The translations under genes and the position numbers were made by a program. A DNA stretch of 64,000 nt, from the NCBI GenBank assembly GCA_902520385.1, contig CABYOB010000001.1, forward strand, positions 1-64,000. The letters are read 5' to 3'. The stretch comes from an uncultured Bacteroidota bacterium (GTDB taxonomy: Bacteria; Bacteroidota; Bacteroidia; Flavobacteriales; TMED113). This document shows positions 44,070 to 52,846 of the stretch, piece by piece (the stretch's first letter is position 1; each line of letters starts with the position of its first letter). The notes below the pieces were generated by a model. That model worked only from the letters and a program-made list of their open reading frames with translations, was not told the origin of the DNA and searched no databases.

Positions 44070-45308
44070 ATGAACACAACAGTTATTTTTATATCTCTAA
44101 TTTTTTCAGCTTTTTTTTCAGGAATGGAAATAGCTTTTTTTTCTTCGAATAAATTAAAAATAGCACTTGATAAAGAAAGTGGATCGCGTTCTGAAAAAAT
44201 CATATTTAATTTTTTAGGAAATCAGTCTCATTTTATTACTACTATGTTAATTGGAAATAATATAGCATTAGTGGTTTATGGTTTATTTATGGCAAAAATT
44301 TTAAATGATCCATTATCTAATTTATTTCAGAATCAATTTTTAATTGGATTTTTAGAGATTTTGCTATCATCAATTTTAGTTTTAATTGTTGCAGAATTTA
44401 TACCAAAAGCAATTTTTTCTATTTTATCTAATAGGATGTTAAAAGTTTTCGCGATTCCTGCTTTTTTTATGTATAAAATATTAACACCAATAGTGTTCAT
44501 TATAACTTTTATTTCAGGAATTATACTTAAAATATTTGGTGTAAAAAAAACAGAAAATAAAATAAATTTTAACAGAATAGATTTAGATAATTACTTAGAA
44601 CAACATTATACTGAAAATCAAGAAGAGATTAATCCAGAAGTGGAAATTTTAAAAAATGCGTTGGAATTTTCTAAAATAAAAGTAAGAGATTGTATGATTC
44701 CTAGAACTGAGGTAGTAAGTATGGATGTAAATGAAAGTATAGATTTTTTAAAGAGAAGTTTTTTCCAGTCTGGACATTCTAAAATTATAATTTATAGAGA
44801 AAGTATTGACTTTGTTTTGGGATATGTACATTCCTATGAGTTATTTAAACATCCTACTAAAATTCGCAATATGTTATTGCCCATATCATTTGTTCCTGAA
44901 AGTATGCCTGTAAAAAAAGTTTTAGATCAACTTTTAAAAGATAGAAGAAGTATAGCTATTGTATTAGATGAATATGGTGGAACATCAGGGATTATTTGTT
45001 TAGAAGATATTGTTGAGGAACTATTTGGTGAAATACAAGATGAACATGATATAGAGGAGATTATGGAGGAAAAAATATCAGCAAATAAAATTAAATTTTC
45101 TGCAAAAGTTAAAGTAAGTTATTTAAATGAAAAATATAATTTATCCTTACCTGATTCAACAGAGTATGAAACATTAGGAGGTTTAATACTTACATCGATT
45201 AGTAATATGCCAAAAAAAAATGAAAAAATAGAAGTAAATAATAGTTCGTTTGTTGTTTCTAAAGTTACAGATAACTTTATAGAGGAAGTAATACTTGTTT
45301 TAAAGTAA
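44070..45308 (+). CDS. CNNM/CBS-domain membrane protein (CorC/HlyC-like)
   Basis: It is a 412-residue protein with a DUF21/CNNM transmembrane domain (about residues 1-175, starting IFSAFFSGMEIAFFSSNKLK with the family FFSGxExA motif), a paired CBS module (about 200-325: VRDCMIPRTEVVSMDV; ILDEYGGTSGIICLEDIVEEL) and a C-terminal CorC/transporter-associated domain (about 330-412, ETLGGLILTSI). Homologs are tied to Mg2+/Co2+ homeostasis and were first named hemolysins; haemolytic activity is not implied. It sits between lptC and the PpiD-like gene. Confidence 0.9.
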   Translation: MNTTVIFISLIFSAFFSGMEIAFFSSNKLKIALDKESGSRSEKIIFNFLGNQSHFITTMLIGNNIALVVYGLFMAKILNDPLSNLFQNQFLIGFLEILLSSILVLIVAEFIPKAIFSILSNRMLKVFAIPAFFMYKILTPIVFIITFISGIILKIFGVKKTENKINFNRIDLDNYLEQHYTENQEEINPEVEILKNALEFSKIKVRDCMIPRTEVVSMDVNESIDFLKRSFFQSGHSKIIIYRESIDFVLGYVHSYELFKHPTKIRNMLLPISFVPESMPVKKVLDQLLKDRRSIAIVLDEYGGTSGIICLEDIVEELFGEIQDEHDIEEIMEEKISANKIKFSAKVKVSYLNEKYNLSLPDSTEYETLGGLILTSISNMPKKNEKIEVNNSSFVVSKVTDNFIEEVILVLK

Positions 45309-45347
45309 CAAATAAATTGTATATTCGTATCCCAAAATTATATTAAA

Positions 45348-47354
45348 ATGGCAGTATTAAATACTTTAAGAACAAATAAAATATTAAAAGGACTTACTTT
45401 TTTCATTATTGGAGTGGGTATGTATTTATTTGTGGACCCTCAGTTTGATGCATTTAAAACCTTTGGTATGGTTTTTTCTGGTAAACAAAGTCAATTAGAA
45501 TTAAATTCTCTAGGAACTTCTCATGGCTACCAGTTGTTTAATACTTATGAAAGGCCAAACTCTAGAGGAGGGAGTCTTTTTATTTCAGAACCAGAAGACA
45601 TAGCTGTGCAAGCTCACTTGACATATTTAGAGTTTATACAACAATCTCAAAATACAGTCAATTCAAATAAACGAAATTTGAATACAATATGGGATCATTT
45701 TTCTCAAAGATCTTTTATAAAGAAAGAAATGCAAAGTCTAGAATACAATTATTCACTTGCTGAAAAAACAGATTTAGTTAAGGGTACCATTACTGGAATA
45801 GGTAATGCTGCACCATTTTTTAATTCTTGGTGGAAAGCGTTAAGAACAGATGATGAAGGGGGGGTTGATGAAAATATAGATGGAAAGGTTTTAGAAGACA
45901 GTATTTCTGTTTGGATGGAGAACAGTAAAGTAAATCAAAATCAAGCAAATTATTTGAATTATAATTTTATGTATAAACCTTTTCAAATTTCAAATAATGA
46001 AATTACAAGGTTTATGTCTTTATATGAAATGGGAACTTTTGCACCTAAATTGTTTTTAGAAAACGAATATATTGATGCTAATAAATCTTTAAATGGACAA
46101 TATATATATTTTCCTTTTAGGGATATTAAAGACTCAGAAATAGAAATTACAGAAGAGGAGATATTAGAATATTATAATAACAATTTAGAGAATTATAAAA
46201 ATGAAAATAAACGAAGAGTAATAGATTATTATTATTTTGAAGCAAAACCTAGTGTAGATGATATTAATAAAGCTAAAAATCAAATTTTGGCACAAGTTGA
46301 AAATAATAAAAATAAATTTGAATTATTGATTTTAGACACAGCAAATTCTTATCAAGAGTTATTAAATTTTGTGAGACAAAAATCAGTAATAAAAAATATA
46401 GTATCTATAGAAAAACAATCTTTAGAATCTATTTCAGAGTATGATAAGACAGCAAGTAATACATTAGGTAAAAATTACCTTGGACCAATTGTGGATGAAG
46501 AGATTGTTAAGATAGGAATTGTTTTACAACAAGATTTAGATAGTATGCAAGTAGTTTTTTTAAACAAAGACATATATCTTGATGACAGCACAACAGATAA
46601 AAATTTTAGAAAAGCAAAAGATTTCGCTTTTTCTAATAAAACATCTGAAGAATTTGAGGAAAATGCAAAAAAGATTAAAAATGTTCTAATTAAAAAGAAT
46701 GTTTCAATTTCAATACTAGATACAGAAATTTCGGGCATTGAAGGTAATTCTAGAGAAATTATAAGGTGGATTTATGGAATTCCAAGTAATATAAATACAG
46801 CCTTACCTTATTCCTCAGTAGAACTTGAAAACAGGAATGAAGCAAATATAAAAAGATTTACTACTAATATATATGATGATGTAGTAGTTTTTATAAAGGA
46901 ATTAAAAGATGGAGACTCCAAAGATTTTGAAGAAGCAAAAGCCGAAATAAAAAAGAAAATAATTGATAATAAGAAGTCAGAATTAATTAAAGAAAAATTT
47001 TCAACTAATTGGTCCGATGATATTGATCAAATATCCAAGAATATTAATAAAAAAGTAAATTTAGCAACTAATTTTTCTTTTTCTTCTGCTAATTTTCCTG
47101 TTGGAGGAAATGATCCAGGTGCTACAGGTTTTTTCTTTGGATTAAAAGAAAATGAGATATCTAAACCTTATGTTGGAAACAGGGGTGTGTTTGTCTTTTT
47201 AAAAACTAAAAATTTAACATCAGAAATTTCCGAATCTGAAATATTAAGTACTAAGCAACAAGCTTTAAATAGAGTAAATGCGGATTTTAAATTAAATGTG
47301 CTTAAACAGTCTAAGTCAAATGAATACATTGATATGAGGCATATGTCATTTTAG
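45348..47354 (+). CDS. PpiD-like periplasmic folding factor, parvulin domain not recognisable
   Basis: A 668-residue protein with a single N-terminal anchor (about residues 13-30) and a SurA/PpiD-type helical N-domain, resembling the peptidylprolyl isomerase gene that follows the CNNM/CBS gene in Flavobacteriia. In PpiD homologs a parvulin domain with an ARHIL strand and a GGDLGxF loop follows a GPYxxGGYFKIxKV strand. Here NYLGPIVDEEIVKIGIVLQQD is present, but the sequence then passes directly to LDDSTTDKNFRKAKDFA, which matches the post-parvulin region, and I find neither parvulin motif. It may work as a chaperone only. The stop overlaps rodA by 9 bp, convergent. Confidence 0.8.
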   Translation: MAVLNTLRTNKILKGLTFFIIGVGMYLFVDPQFDAFKTFGMVFSGKQSQLELNSLGTSHGYQLFNTYERPNSRGGSLFISEPEDIAVQAHLTYLEFIQQSQNTVNSNKRNLNTIWDHFSQRSFIKKEMQSLEYNYSLAEKTDLVKGTITGIGNAAPFFNSWWKALRTDDEGGVDENIDGKVLEDSISVWMENSKVNQNQANYLNYNFMYKPFQISNNEITRFMSLYEMGTFAPKLFLENEYIDANKSLNGQYIYFPFRDIKDSEIEITEEEILEYYNNNLENYKNENKRRVIDYYYFEAKPSVDDINKAKNQILAQVENNKNKFELLILDTANSYQELLNFVRQKSVIKNIVSIEKQSLESISEYDKTASNTLGKNYLGPIVDEEIVKIGIVLQQDLDSMQVVFLNKDIYLDDSTTDKNFRKAKDFAFSNKTSEEFEENAKKIKNVLIKKNVSISILDTEISGIEGNSREIIRWIYGIPSNINTALPYSSVELENRNEANIKRFTTNIYDDVVVFIKELKDGDSKDFEEAKAEIKKKIIDNKKSELIKEKFSTNWSDDIDQISKNINKKVNLATNFSFSSANFPVGGNDPGATGFFFGLKENEISKPYVGNRGVFVFLKTKNLTSEISESEILSTKQQALNRVNADFKLNVLKQSKSNEYIDMRHMSF

Positions 47355-48587
47355 AATTTCCATTCTATAAGAATCTAATTTTAAGAAAAAGAAGAGAAAA
47401 ATAGTCATACTTATAAGTGCCGTTCCGCCGTAGCTAACAAAAGGTAATGGAATTCCTACCACTGGAAACAAGCCAAGAATCATACCAATATTAATGGAAA
47501 AGTGACTAAAAAATATTCCCAAAAAACTATACCCAAAAATTCTTGAAAATTTTGATCTTTGACGCTCACTTATAATTATTATTCTAATCATAAAAAAAAC
47601 AAATAGAATTATGGTTATTAGAGAACCTAGAAACCCAAATTCTTCACCGATAGCGCAAAAAATAAAATCTGTGCTTTGTTCAGGTATATAGTCTCCCTTA
47701 GTTTGAGTCCCTTGTAAAAAACCTTTACCTACAAATCCTCCTGAACCAATACCTATTAAAGATTGGTCTAAATTGTATCTTTCAGCTTTACTAATATTCT
47801 TACCAAGAAGAACATTTATTCTAGTTTGTTGGTGGGGTTTTAAAAAGTTTTCAAATGTATGTTGAAAACAAAAAGAAAATAAAGAAGATAAGATTAATAT
47901 AGAAATACTCTTTTTAACAGATTTTTTGTTATAAAAGATTAATATAAGAGTAGAAAATGTAATAATTAATACAGTATATTTAAATGAAAATAAAATTGTA
48001 ATAATAAATAAACATAATAGTCCAAATAACATTATAGGAATCCATTTATTTAATCCTTCTCTAAATAACGGAATTATTAAAAATGAAAAGACCAAGCAAG
48101 AGCCCATGTCAGGTTGTAAAAAAATCAAAAATACAGGAGTGGTAATAAATAATAAAATATTCAGTAAATCTCTTTTTTTCGATAAGTTAACATCAAATTT
48201 TGAAAGGTATTTACATATGGCCAGAACAGTTCCAAATTTAGCAAATTCGGCAGGTTGAAAACCAAATACACCGAAATCAAACCATGACCTGGCTCCATGT
48301 TTTGTCTCACCAAAAATTAAAACAGAGATTAGAAGAAATATAGAAAAAGCATAAATTAAGTAGGATAATCTCATCAAAAACTTTCCATCAAGTAGCAAAA
48401 TTAATCCTCCAATTGTAAGAGATATAAAATGAAATAATATTTGTTTTCCAAATTCGGAATAAAAAGAGAATGTTGTTTTGGGTTCATATTCAACCACATA
48501 TATAGCGTATAGCCCTAATAACATTAGCCCTATGTAAGAAAGGAAAATTTTAAAATCTATAAATTTATAATCAGGGTTTCTATACAT
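47346..48587 (-). CDS. rodA: Rod-shape-determining SEDS protein
   Basis: RodA is the glycan polymerase of the elongation machinery (SEDS family), working with PBP2. The 413-residue protein has about ten transmembrane segments and typical motifs GARSWFDFGVFGFQPAEFAK, QPDMGSCLVFSFL, QSLIGIGSGGFVGKG, EQSTDFIFCAIGEEFGFLG and GIPLPFVSYGGTALIS. Its first base overlaps the last base of mrdA. The order purH-mreB-mreC-mreD-mrdA-rodA identifies it as RodA rather than FtsW. Confidence 0.96.
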   Translation of the reverse strand: MYRNPDYKFIDFKIFLSYIGLMLLGLYAIYVVEYEPKTTFSFYSEFGKQILFHFISLTIGGLILLLDGKFLMRLSYLIYAFSIFLLISVLIFGETKHGARSWFDFGVFGFQPAEFAKFGTVLAICKYLSKFDVNLSKKRDLLNILLFITTPVFLIFLQPDMGSCLVFSFLIIPLFREGLNKWIPIMLFGLLCLFIITILFSFKYTVLIITFSTLILIFYNKKSVKKSISILILSSLFSFCFQHTFENFLKPHQQTRINVLLGKNISKAERYNLDQSLIGIGSGGFVGKGFLQGTQTKGDYIPEQSTDFIFCAIGEEFGFLGSLITIILFVFFMIRIIIISERQRSKFSRIFGYSFLGIFFSHFSINIGMILGLFPVVGIPLPFVSYGGTALISMTIFLFFFLKLDSYRMEILK

Positions 48588-50464
48588 TAATTCAAAACTT
48601 TTAGTATATATTTTTTAAAATTATGATCAAAATATGGTTTGTTTTTAAAAGTTAAATCAATATTTCTTTTAAGGAATTTTTCAATACATAAATTGGCAAT
48701 AGGAGCAGCTGCATCTCCACCATCTCCGCCATTTTCAATATATACAGCAATAGCAATTTTTGGATTTTCTTTTGGCGAAAAAGCAGTAAAAACGGAGTGG
48801 TCTTTTTGTTTAATTTTATTTTTATAATTTTCTACGGTACCTGTTTTACCACAAATTTTTAAATTACTTATTCTAGATTTTCTTGCTGTGCCATTTTTTC
48901 CATCTAATACCCTTTCCATTCCTTTAATAACATAATCGAAATATTTTTCTGAAATAGAGACAGTCTTTTTTTTAGAAAATCTTTCTTTTAATAATTTAAA
49001 TTCCAAATGTTCTTTAATAGAAGAAGCGCCTTTTGCATCTTTTATAATATGAGGCGTGTAAAAATGTCCCTTATTGGCTAAAATCGCGGTGTAGTTTGCT
49101 AATTGAATTGGAGTAGTTAGTAATTCACCTTGACCAATTCCTAGTGAAATACAATTGGAGGGTCCCCAATTATAACCTTTATAAAGTTCAGTGTAGTATT
49201 TTCCATCAGGAACTTTTCCTGGTACTCCTGCATGTAAATCATTATTTAGAAAATCACCAAAACCAAATTCTTTTAAATATTTTGCCCAAGTATCTAATCC
49301 AATTTCACTTGTCTTTTTGTTTTTCACCAATCTAAAAAACATTTCACAAAAGTAAGCGTTACATGATTCTGCTAATGCATTTGTAATATTCATTGGTGGG
49401 TGGTCGGTTCCATGACAAGCCACCCTCATACGTTTTCCATAATTCCAGCCGTAATTACAATTAATTTTTGTTCCAGGAGTAATAATTTCTTCTTCTAAAC
49501 CAATTAATGCGGTAAGCATTTTTATAGTTGATCCAGGCGCATATGTTGATAATATTGTTCGATCAAATAATGGCTTGTTAGGATCACTTCTTAATGTAGG
49601 ATATATTACATTTCTTTTTTTTCCAATAAAATCAGAAGGATTATAAGATGGGCTGGTTACTAAACATAAAATCTCACCAGTACTAGGTTCAATAGCAACA
49701 ATACTACCATTATAATTTTGCATAATTTTTTCCCCAAATTCTTGTAATTCTAAATCAATTGTTAAGTTAATTGATCTCCCAGGTAATGAAAGAGTATCCA
49801 TGTTACCATTTTTGTATGGCATTTGTCTGCCTTTAACATCTTGAATAATGTGTTTTACACCCTTTTTTCCTCTTAGTATTTTTTCATAAGATTTATCTAC
49901 TCCAGATTTCCCAATTCTATCACCACTTTCATAATAAGAGTCATTAGGATTTATATTATTAATGACACCAATATATCCTAAAATATTAGCTGCATAGTTA
50001 GTGTTATATTTTCTTACCATTCTAGGTTGTTCATACAATCCAGGAAATTGAAATAAGTTTTCAAGAACAGAAAAAGGAACTTCTTCTAGAAATAAAGAGC
50101 CTTTATTATAAGAGTAACTTTTTGCTTTTTGAATCTTTTCTTTTAATATGCTTTTATTTATGTCAAAATAATTACACATTTCTAAAGTATCTTCAGTAGT
50201 TTTTAATTTTAATTCTCGTGGGATTACCATGATATCCATTATACTATCATTCTTAGCAAGTAATTTATTGTATCGATCATAAATTAAACCTCTTTCAGGT
50301 GGGTGCATAATTCTTCTTTTCGCATTATTTTCTGCTAAATTCTCATAATAAGAGTTTTTTATTATTTGTATGTAAAATAATTTAGCAATAAAAATACTCG
50401 ACACAGATAATATTAAAAAATAAATAAAAAATCTTCTATTTGTTAGTATAAAGTTTCTTTTCAT
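48587..50464 (-). CDS. mrdA: Penicillin-binding protein 2 (elongation transpeptidase)
   Basis: This class B PBP cross-links peptidoglycan during elongation. The 625-residue protein has one N-terminal anchor, a dimerisation/pedestal domain (RGLIYDRYNKLLAKN) and a transpeptidase domain with SxxK in YAPGSTIKML, SxN in ALAESCNAYF and KTG in KICGKTGTVENY. It overlaps mreD by 4 bp and rodA by 1 bp. The GGDGGDAA segment near the C-terminus is the usual post-KTG region. Beta-lactams and mecillinam-type drugs would be expected to bind, as for other PBP2 proteins. Confidence 0.96.
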   Translation of the reverse strand: MKRNFILTNRRFFIYFLILSVSSIFIAKLFYIQIIKNSYYENLAENNAKRRIMHPPERGLIYDRYNKLLAKNDSIMDIMVIPRELKLKTTEDTLEMCNYFDINKSILKEKIQKAKSYSYNKGSLFLEEVPFSVLENLFQFPGLYEQPRMVRKYNTNYAANILGYIGVINNINPNDSYYESGDRIGKSGVDKSYEKILRGKKGVKHIIQDVKGRQMPYKNGNMDTLSLPGRSINLTIDLELQEFGEKIMQNYNGSIVAIEPSTGEILCLVTSPSYNPSDFIGKKRNVIYPTLRSDPNKPLFDRTILSTYAPGSTIKMLTALIGLEEEIITPGTKINCNYGWNYGKRMRVACHGTDHPPMNITNALAESCNAYFCEMFFRLVKNKKTSEIGLDTWAKYLKEFGFGDFLNNDLHAGVPGKVPDGKYYTELYKGYNWGPSNCISLGIGQGELLTTPIQLANYTAILANKGHFYTPHIIKDAKGASSIKEHLEFKLLKERFSKKKTVSISEKYFDYVIKGMERVLDGKNGTARKSRISNLKICGKTGTVENYKNKIKQKDHSVFTAFSPKENPKIAIAVYIENGGDGGDAAAPIANLCIEKFLKRNIDLTFKNKPYFDHNFKKYILKVLN

Positions 50465-50958
50465 TTTTTAAATATATAGTAAGAAAAAATAATAATTAAT
50501 ATTGTGAAAAAGGAACTGAGGATAGTGCTAATGATAATATTGGCAAAACTTAAACCAGAAAAAATAAACAACAAGAAATGATGAAAAATAACACCAACAA
50601 AAACATAAATTAGAATTCTTCCAAAAGATAAATTATCAAAATTCAAATCAGTTAAAGTTTTTTCTCTAATAGAAATTAGTTTTATGTATTTTGGTCTAAA
50701 ATAGCCTAAGAACAAACTACTAAGTGCATGTATTGGGCCGCTAGAACTTAGTGTTCCAACACCAATATCAATGAACAAGCCAATTAAAAAAGAAGATAAA
50801 ATAATAAATAAATGGCTTTTCCTTGTAGGTAAAAATAAAATAAAAATTATATAATAGTACGGGTTTATCCAATTTGAAAAAAGGAACTGATTAAGTATAA
50901 ATATTTGGATAATAATATTACCAAAAAAACAAAATAAGATAGAATTATTTGTTTTCAT
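50461..50958 (-). CDS. mreD: Rod-shape-determining protein MreD
   Basis: MreD is an integral membrane component of the elongation complex. The 165-residue sequence has about five hydrophobic helices and the segment FIDIGVGTLSSSGPIHALSS, the FxD-x4-G-xxG region of MreD. Conservation is low, so the call leans on topology and on the position between mreC (14-bp overlap) and mrdA (4-bp overlap). Confidence 0.88.
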   Translation of the reverse strand: MKTNNSILFCFFGNIIIQIFILNQFLFSNWINPYYYIIFILFLPTRKSHLFIILSSFLIGLFIDIGVGTLSSSGPIHALSSLFLGYFRPKYIKLISIREKTLTDLNFDNLSFGRILIYVFVGVIFHHFLLFIFSGLSFANIIISTILSSFFTILIIIFSYYIFKK

Positions 50959-51790
50959 AAGAGTTTTTTAATTCAGAATATAATTTATCTTTTATTATTA
51001 TAGCGCTAGTTATATTTTTAAAATCTACGCCTAATAATACATCAATTTTAAAAGAATTAGAGCTAATTTTTTTTTCAAAATTAGAAATAGTTCCTATAAA
51101 AATCCCACTATAAAAACTTTTTGACTCAGTATGTGTGAAAATAGAATCTCCAATAGATATCATGATTTCGTTTCCAACTCCTTCTAAGCTAGCATATTGG
51201 TGAGAATTCCCATTCCATTTCAACACACCCTCATCTAGCACTCCGTTTTTTGTTTTTATAGATGTTAATAATCTAGTGTGTTTACTTATTAAAGTTGTTA
51301 CTTCACAAAAATGAGTTGTTGCATTACTTACAAATCCCACGACTCCATTATTATTTATAACCCCCATGTTTTTTAAAACACCATGTTTTTTTCCTTTATT
51401 AAGTACTATAGTATTATTTGGAAGTGTCCAGTTTTTTTTTTCAACTTTAGCAGGTATATAATTAAATCTATTATCCTCATTTAGAATAATTAAATTTTTA
51501 TATTTTTTATATAACTCAAGTTCACTATTTTCAAATTTTAATAGTTCATTTTCTTTAATTAGAGAAAAGTTTTCATTTTCTAATTTTGAATTTATTTTTT
51601 TTAATTTAAAGTACTCAATTAAGTTGTTTTCAACACTTAATGAATTATAAACTAAATTTTTAATTCCATTTAATATTTTAACTTCATTATAAGGGTTTAT
51701 TTTTAGAATTAAAGATGAACAAAAAAGTGTCAAAAAAACAAAAACAATAAAAACATGATGCTTTATTAAGATTTCAATTAAAAATCGCAT
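50945..51790 (-). CDS. mreC: Rod-shape-determining protein MreC
   Basis: MreC links MreB to the periplasmic enzymes. The 281-residue protein has an N-terminal transmembrane helix (about residues 10-30), a coiled coil (about 50-100, KINSKLENENFSLIKENELL) and the beta-barrel domain with NTIVLNKGKKHGVLKNMGVI, GVVGFVSNATTHFCEVTTLI and TSIKTKNGVLDEGVLKW. It starts 13 bp after mreB's stop and overlaps mreD by 14 bp, consistent with a single transcript. Confidence 0.95.
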   Translation of the reverse strand: MRFLIEILIKHHVFIVFVFLTLFCSSLILKINPYNEVKILNGIKNLVYNSLSVENNLIEYFKLKKINSKLENENFSLIKENELLKFENSELELYKKYKNLIILNEDNRFNYIPAKVEKKNWTLPNNTIVLNKGKKHGVLKNMGVINNNGVVGFVSNATTHFCEVTTLISKHTRLLTSIKTKNGVLDEGVLKWNGNSHQYASLEGVGNEIMISIGDSIFTHTESKSFYSGIFIGTISNFEKKISSNSFKIDVLLGVDFKNITSAIIIKDKLYSELKNSYENK

Positions 51791-51803
51791 AAATCTTATT
51801 AAA

Positions 51804-52835
51804 TTATCTCATTAAAAAAGTATAGTGATCTACGTTTTTTAAAGCAATACCAGTACCTCTTACTACAGCTTTTAATGGGTCTTCTGCTATGAAAACTGCT
51901 AAGTCTGTTTTGGCTGAAATTCTTTTTTCTAACCCTCTTAACATTGAACCCCCACCAGCTAAATATATTCCTGTATTGTATATATCTGCTGCTAGTTCAG
52001 GTGGTGTCATTGCTAAGGCTTGCATAATTGCATCTTCAATAGAACATATTGAGGAGTCCAGGGCTTGTGCAATTTCTTTATAAGAAACTATTACTTGTTT
52101 TGGTTTTCCAGTAGTCAAGTCTCTTCCTTGAACAGGCCAGTCATCTGGAGGGCTTTCTAGTTCTTGCGTTGCTGCACCACAATGAATTTTAATGTCTTCA
52201 GCAGAACGGTCTCCAACTACTAAGTTATGGTGAGTACGCATATAAAATTTTATATCAGATGTAAAAATATCTCCAGCTACTTTTACTGACTTATCGCAAA
52301 CAATTCCTCCTAAAGATATTACAGCAATTTCAGTAGTTCCTCCACCTATATCAATAACCATATTGCCTTTTGGTTCTTGTACATCAATTCCAATTCCAAT
52401 TGCAGCTGCCATTGGCTCATGTATTAAGTATACCTCTTTTGCTCCAGAATGTTCAGCAGAATCTCTTACAGCTCTTTTTTCTACTTCGGTAATGCCTGAT
52501 GGTATACAAATAACCATTCTTAATGCAGGAGAAAAAATTCGGCTTTTCAAAGCTGGAATTTTTTTGATAAATTCTCTTATCATTGATTCTGCGGCATCAA
52601 AGTCAGCAATAACACCATCTTTTAGAGGTCGAGTTGTTTCAATCCCTTTGTGGGCTTTTCCATGCATTTGTTGAGCTTTATTTCCTACTTCAATAAATTT
52701 TCCAGTTTTTGTTTCCATTGCTACAATAGACGGTTCATTTACAACAACTTTATCGTTATGAATAATTAATGTGTTAGCAGTGCCTAAGTCTATTGCAATA
52801 TCTTCAGTAAGATTCATAAAATCGAGTATCCCCAT
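51804..52835 (-). CDS. mreB: Rod-shape actin homolog MreB
   Basis: MreB forms membrane-bound filaments that guide the elongation machinery. The 343-residue protein shows actin-family motifs: IAIDLGTANTLI (phosphate 1), MVIDIGGGTTEIAVISLGG (phosphate 2) and GIYLAGGGSMLRGLEKR (adenosine). Identity with canonical MreB appears high over the whole length. Just before the start codon (11 bp) is the purH stop. Together with mreCD, mrdA and rodA it implies a rod-shaped, or at least elongating, cell. Confidence 0.97.
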   Translation of the reverse strand: MGILDFMNLTEDIAIDLGTANTLIIHNDKVVVNEPSIVAMETKTGKFIEVGNKAQQMHGKAHKGIETTRPLKDGVIADFDAAESMIREFIKKIPALKSRIFSPALRMVICIPSGITEVEKRAVRDSAEHSGAKEVYLIHEPMAAAIGIGIDVQEPKGNMVIDIGGGTTEIAVISLGGIVCDKSVKVAGDIFTSDIKFYMRTHHNLVVGDRSAEDIKIHCGAATQELESPPDDWPVQGRDLTTGKPKQVIVSYKEIAQALDSSICSIEDAIMQALAMTPPELAADIYNTGIYLAGGGSMLRGLEKRISAKTDLAVFIAEDPLKAVVRGTGIALKNVDHYTFLMR

Positions 52836-52846
52836 AGCAGTATTTT

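Noticed and set aside
52363..52674. 103-codon ORF opposite mreB
   Set aside because: mreB is highly conserved on the other strand; this frame shows no recognisable domain.
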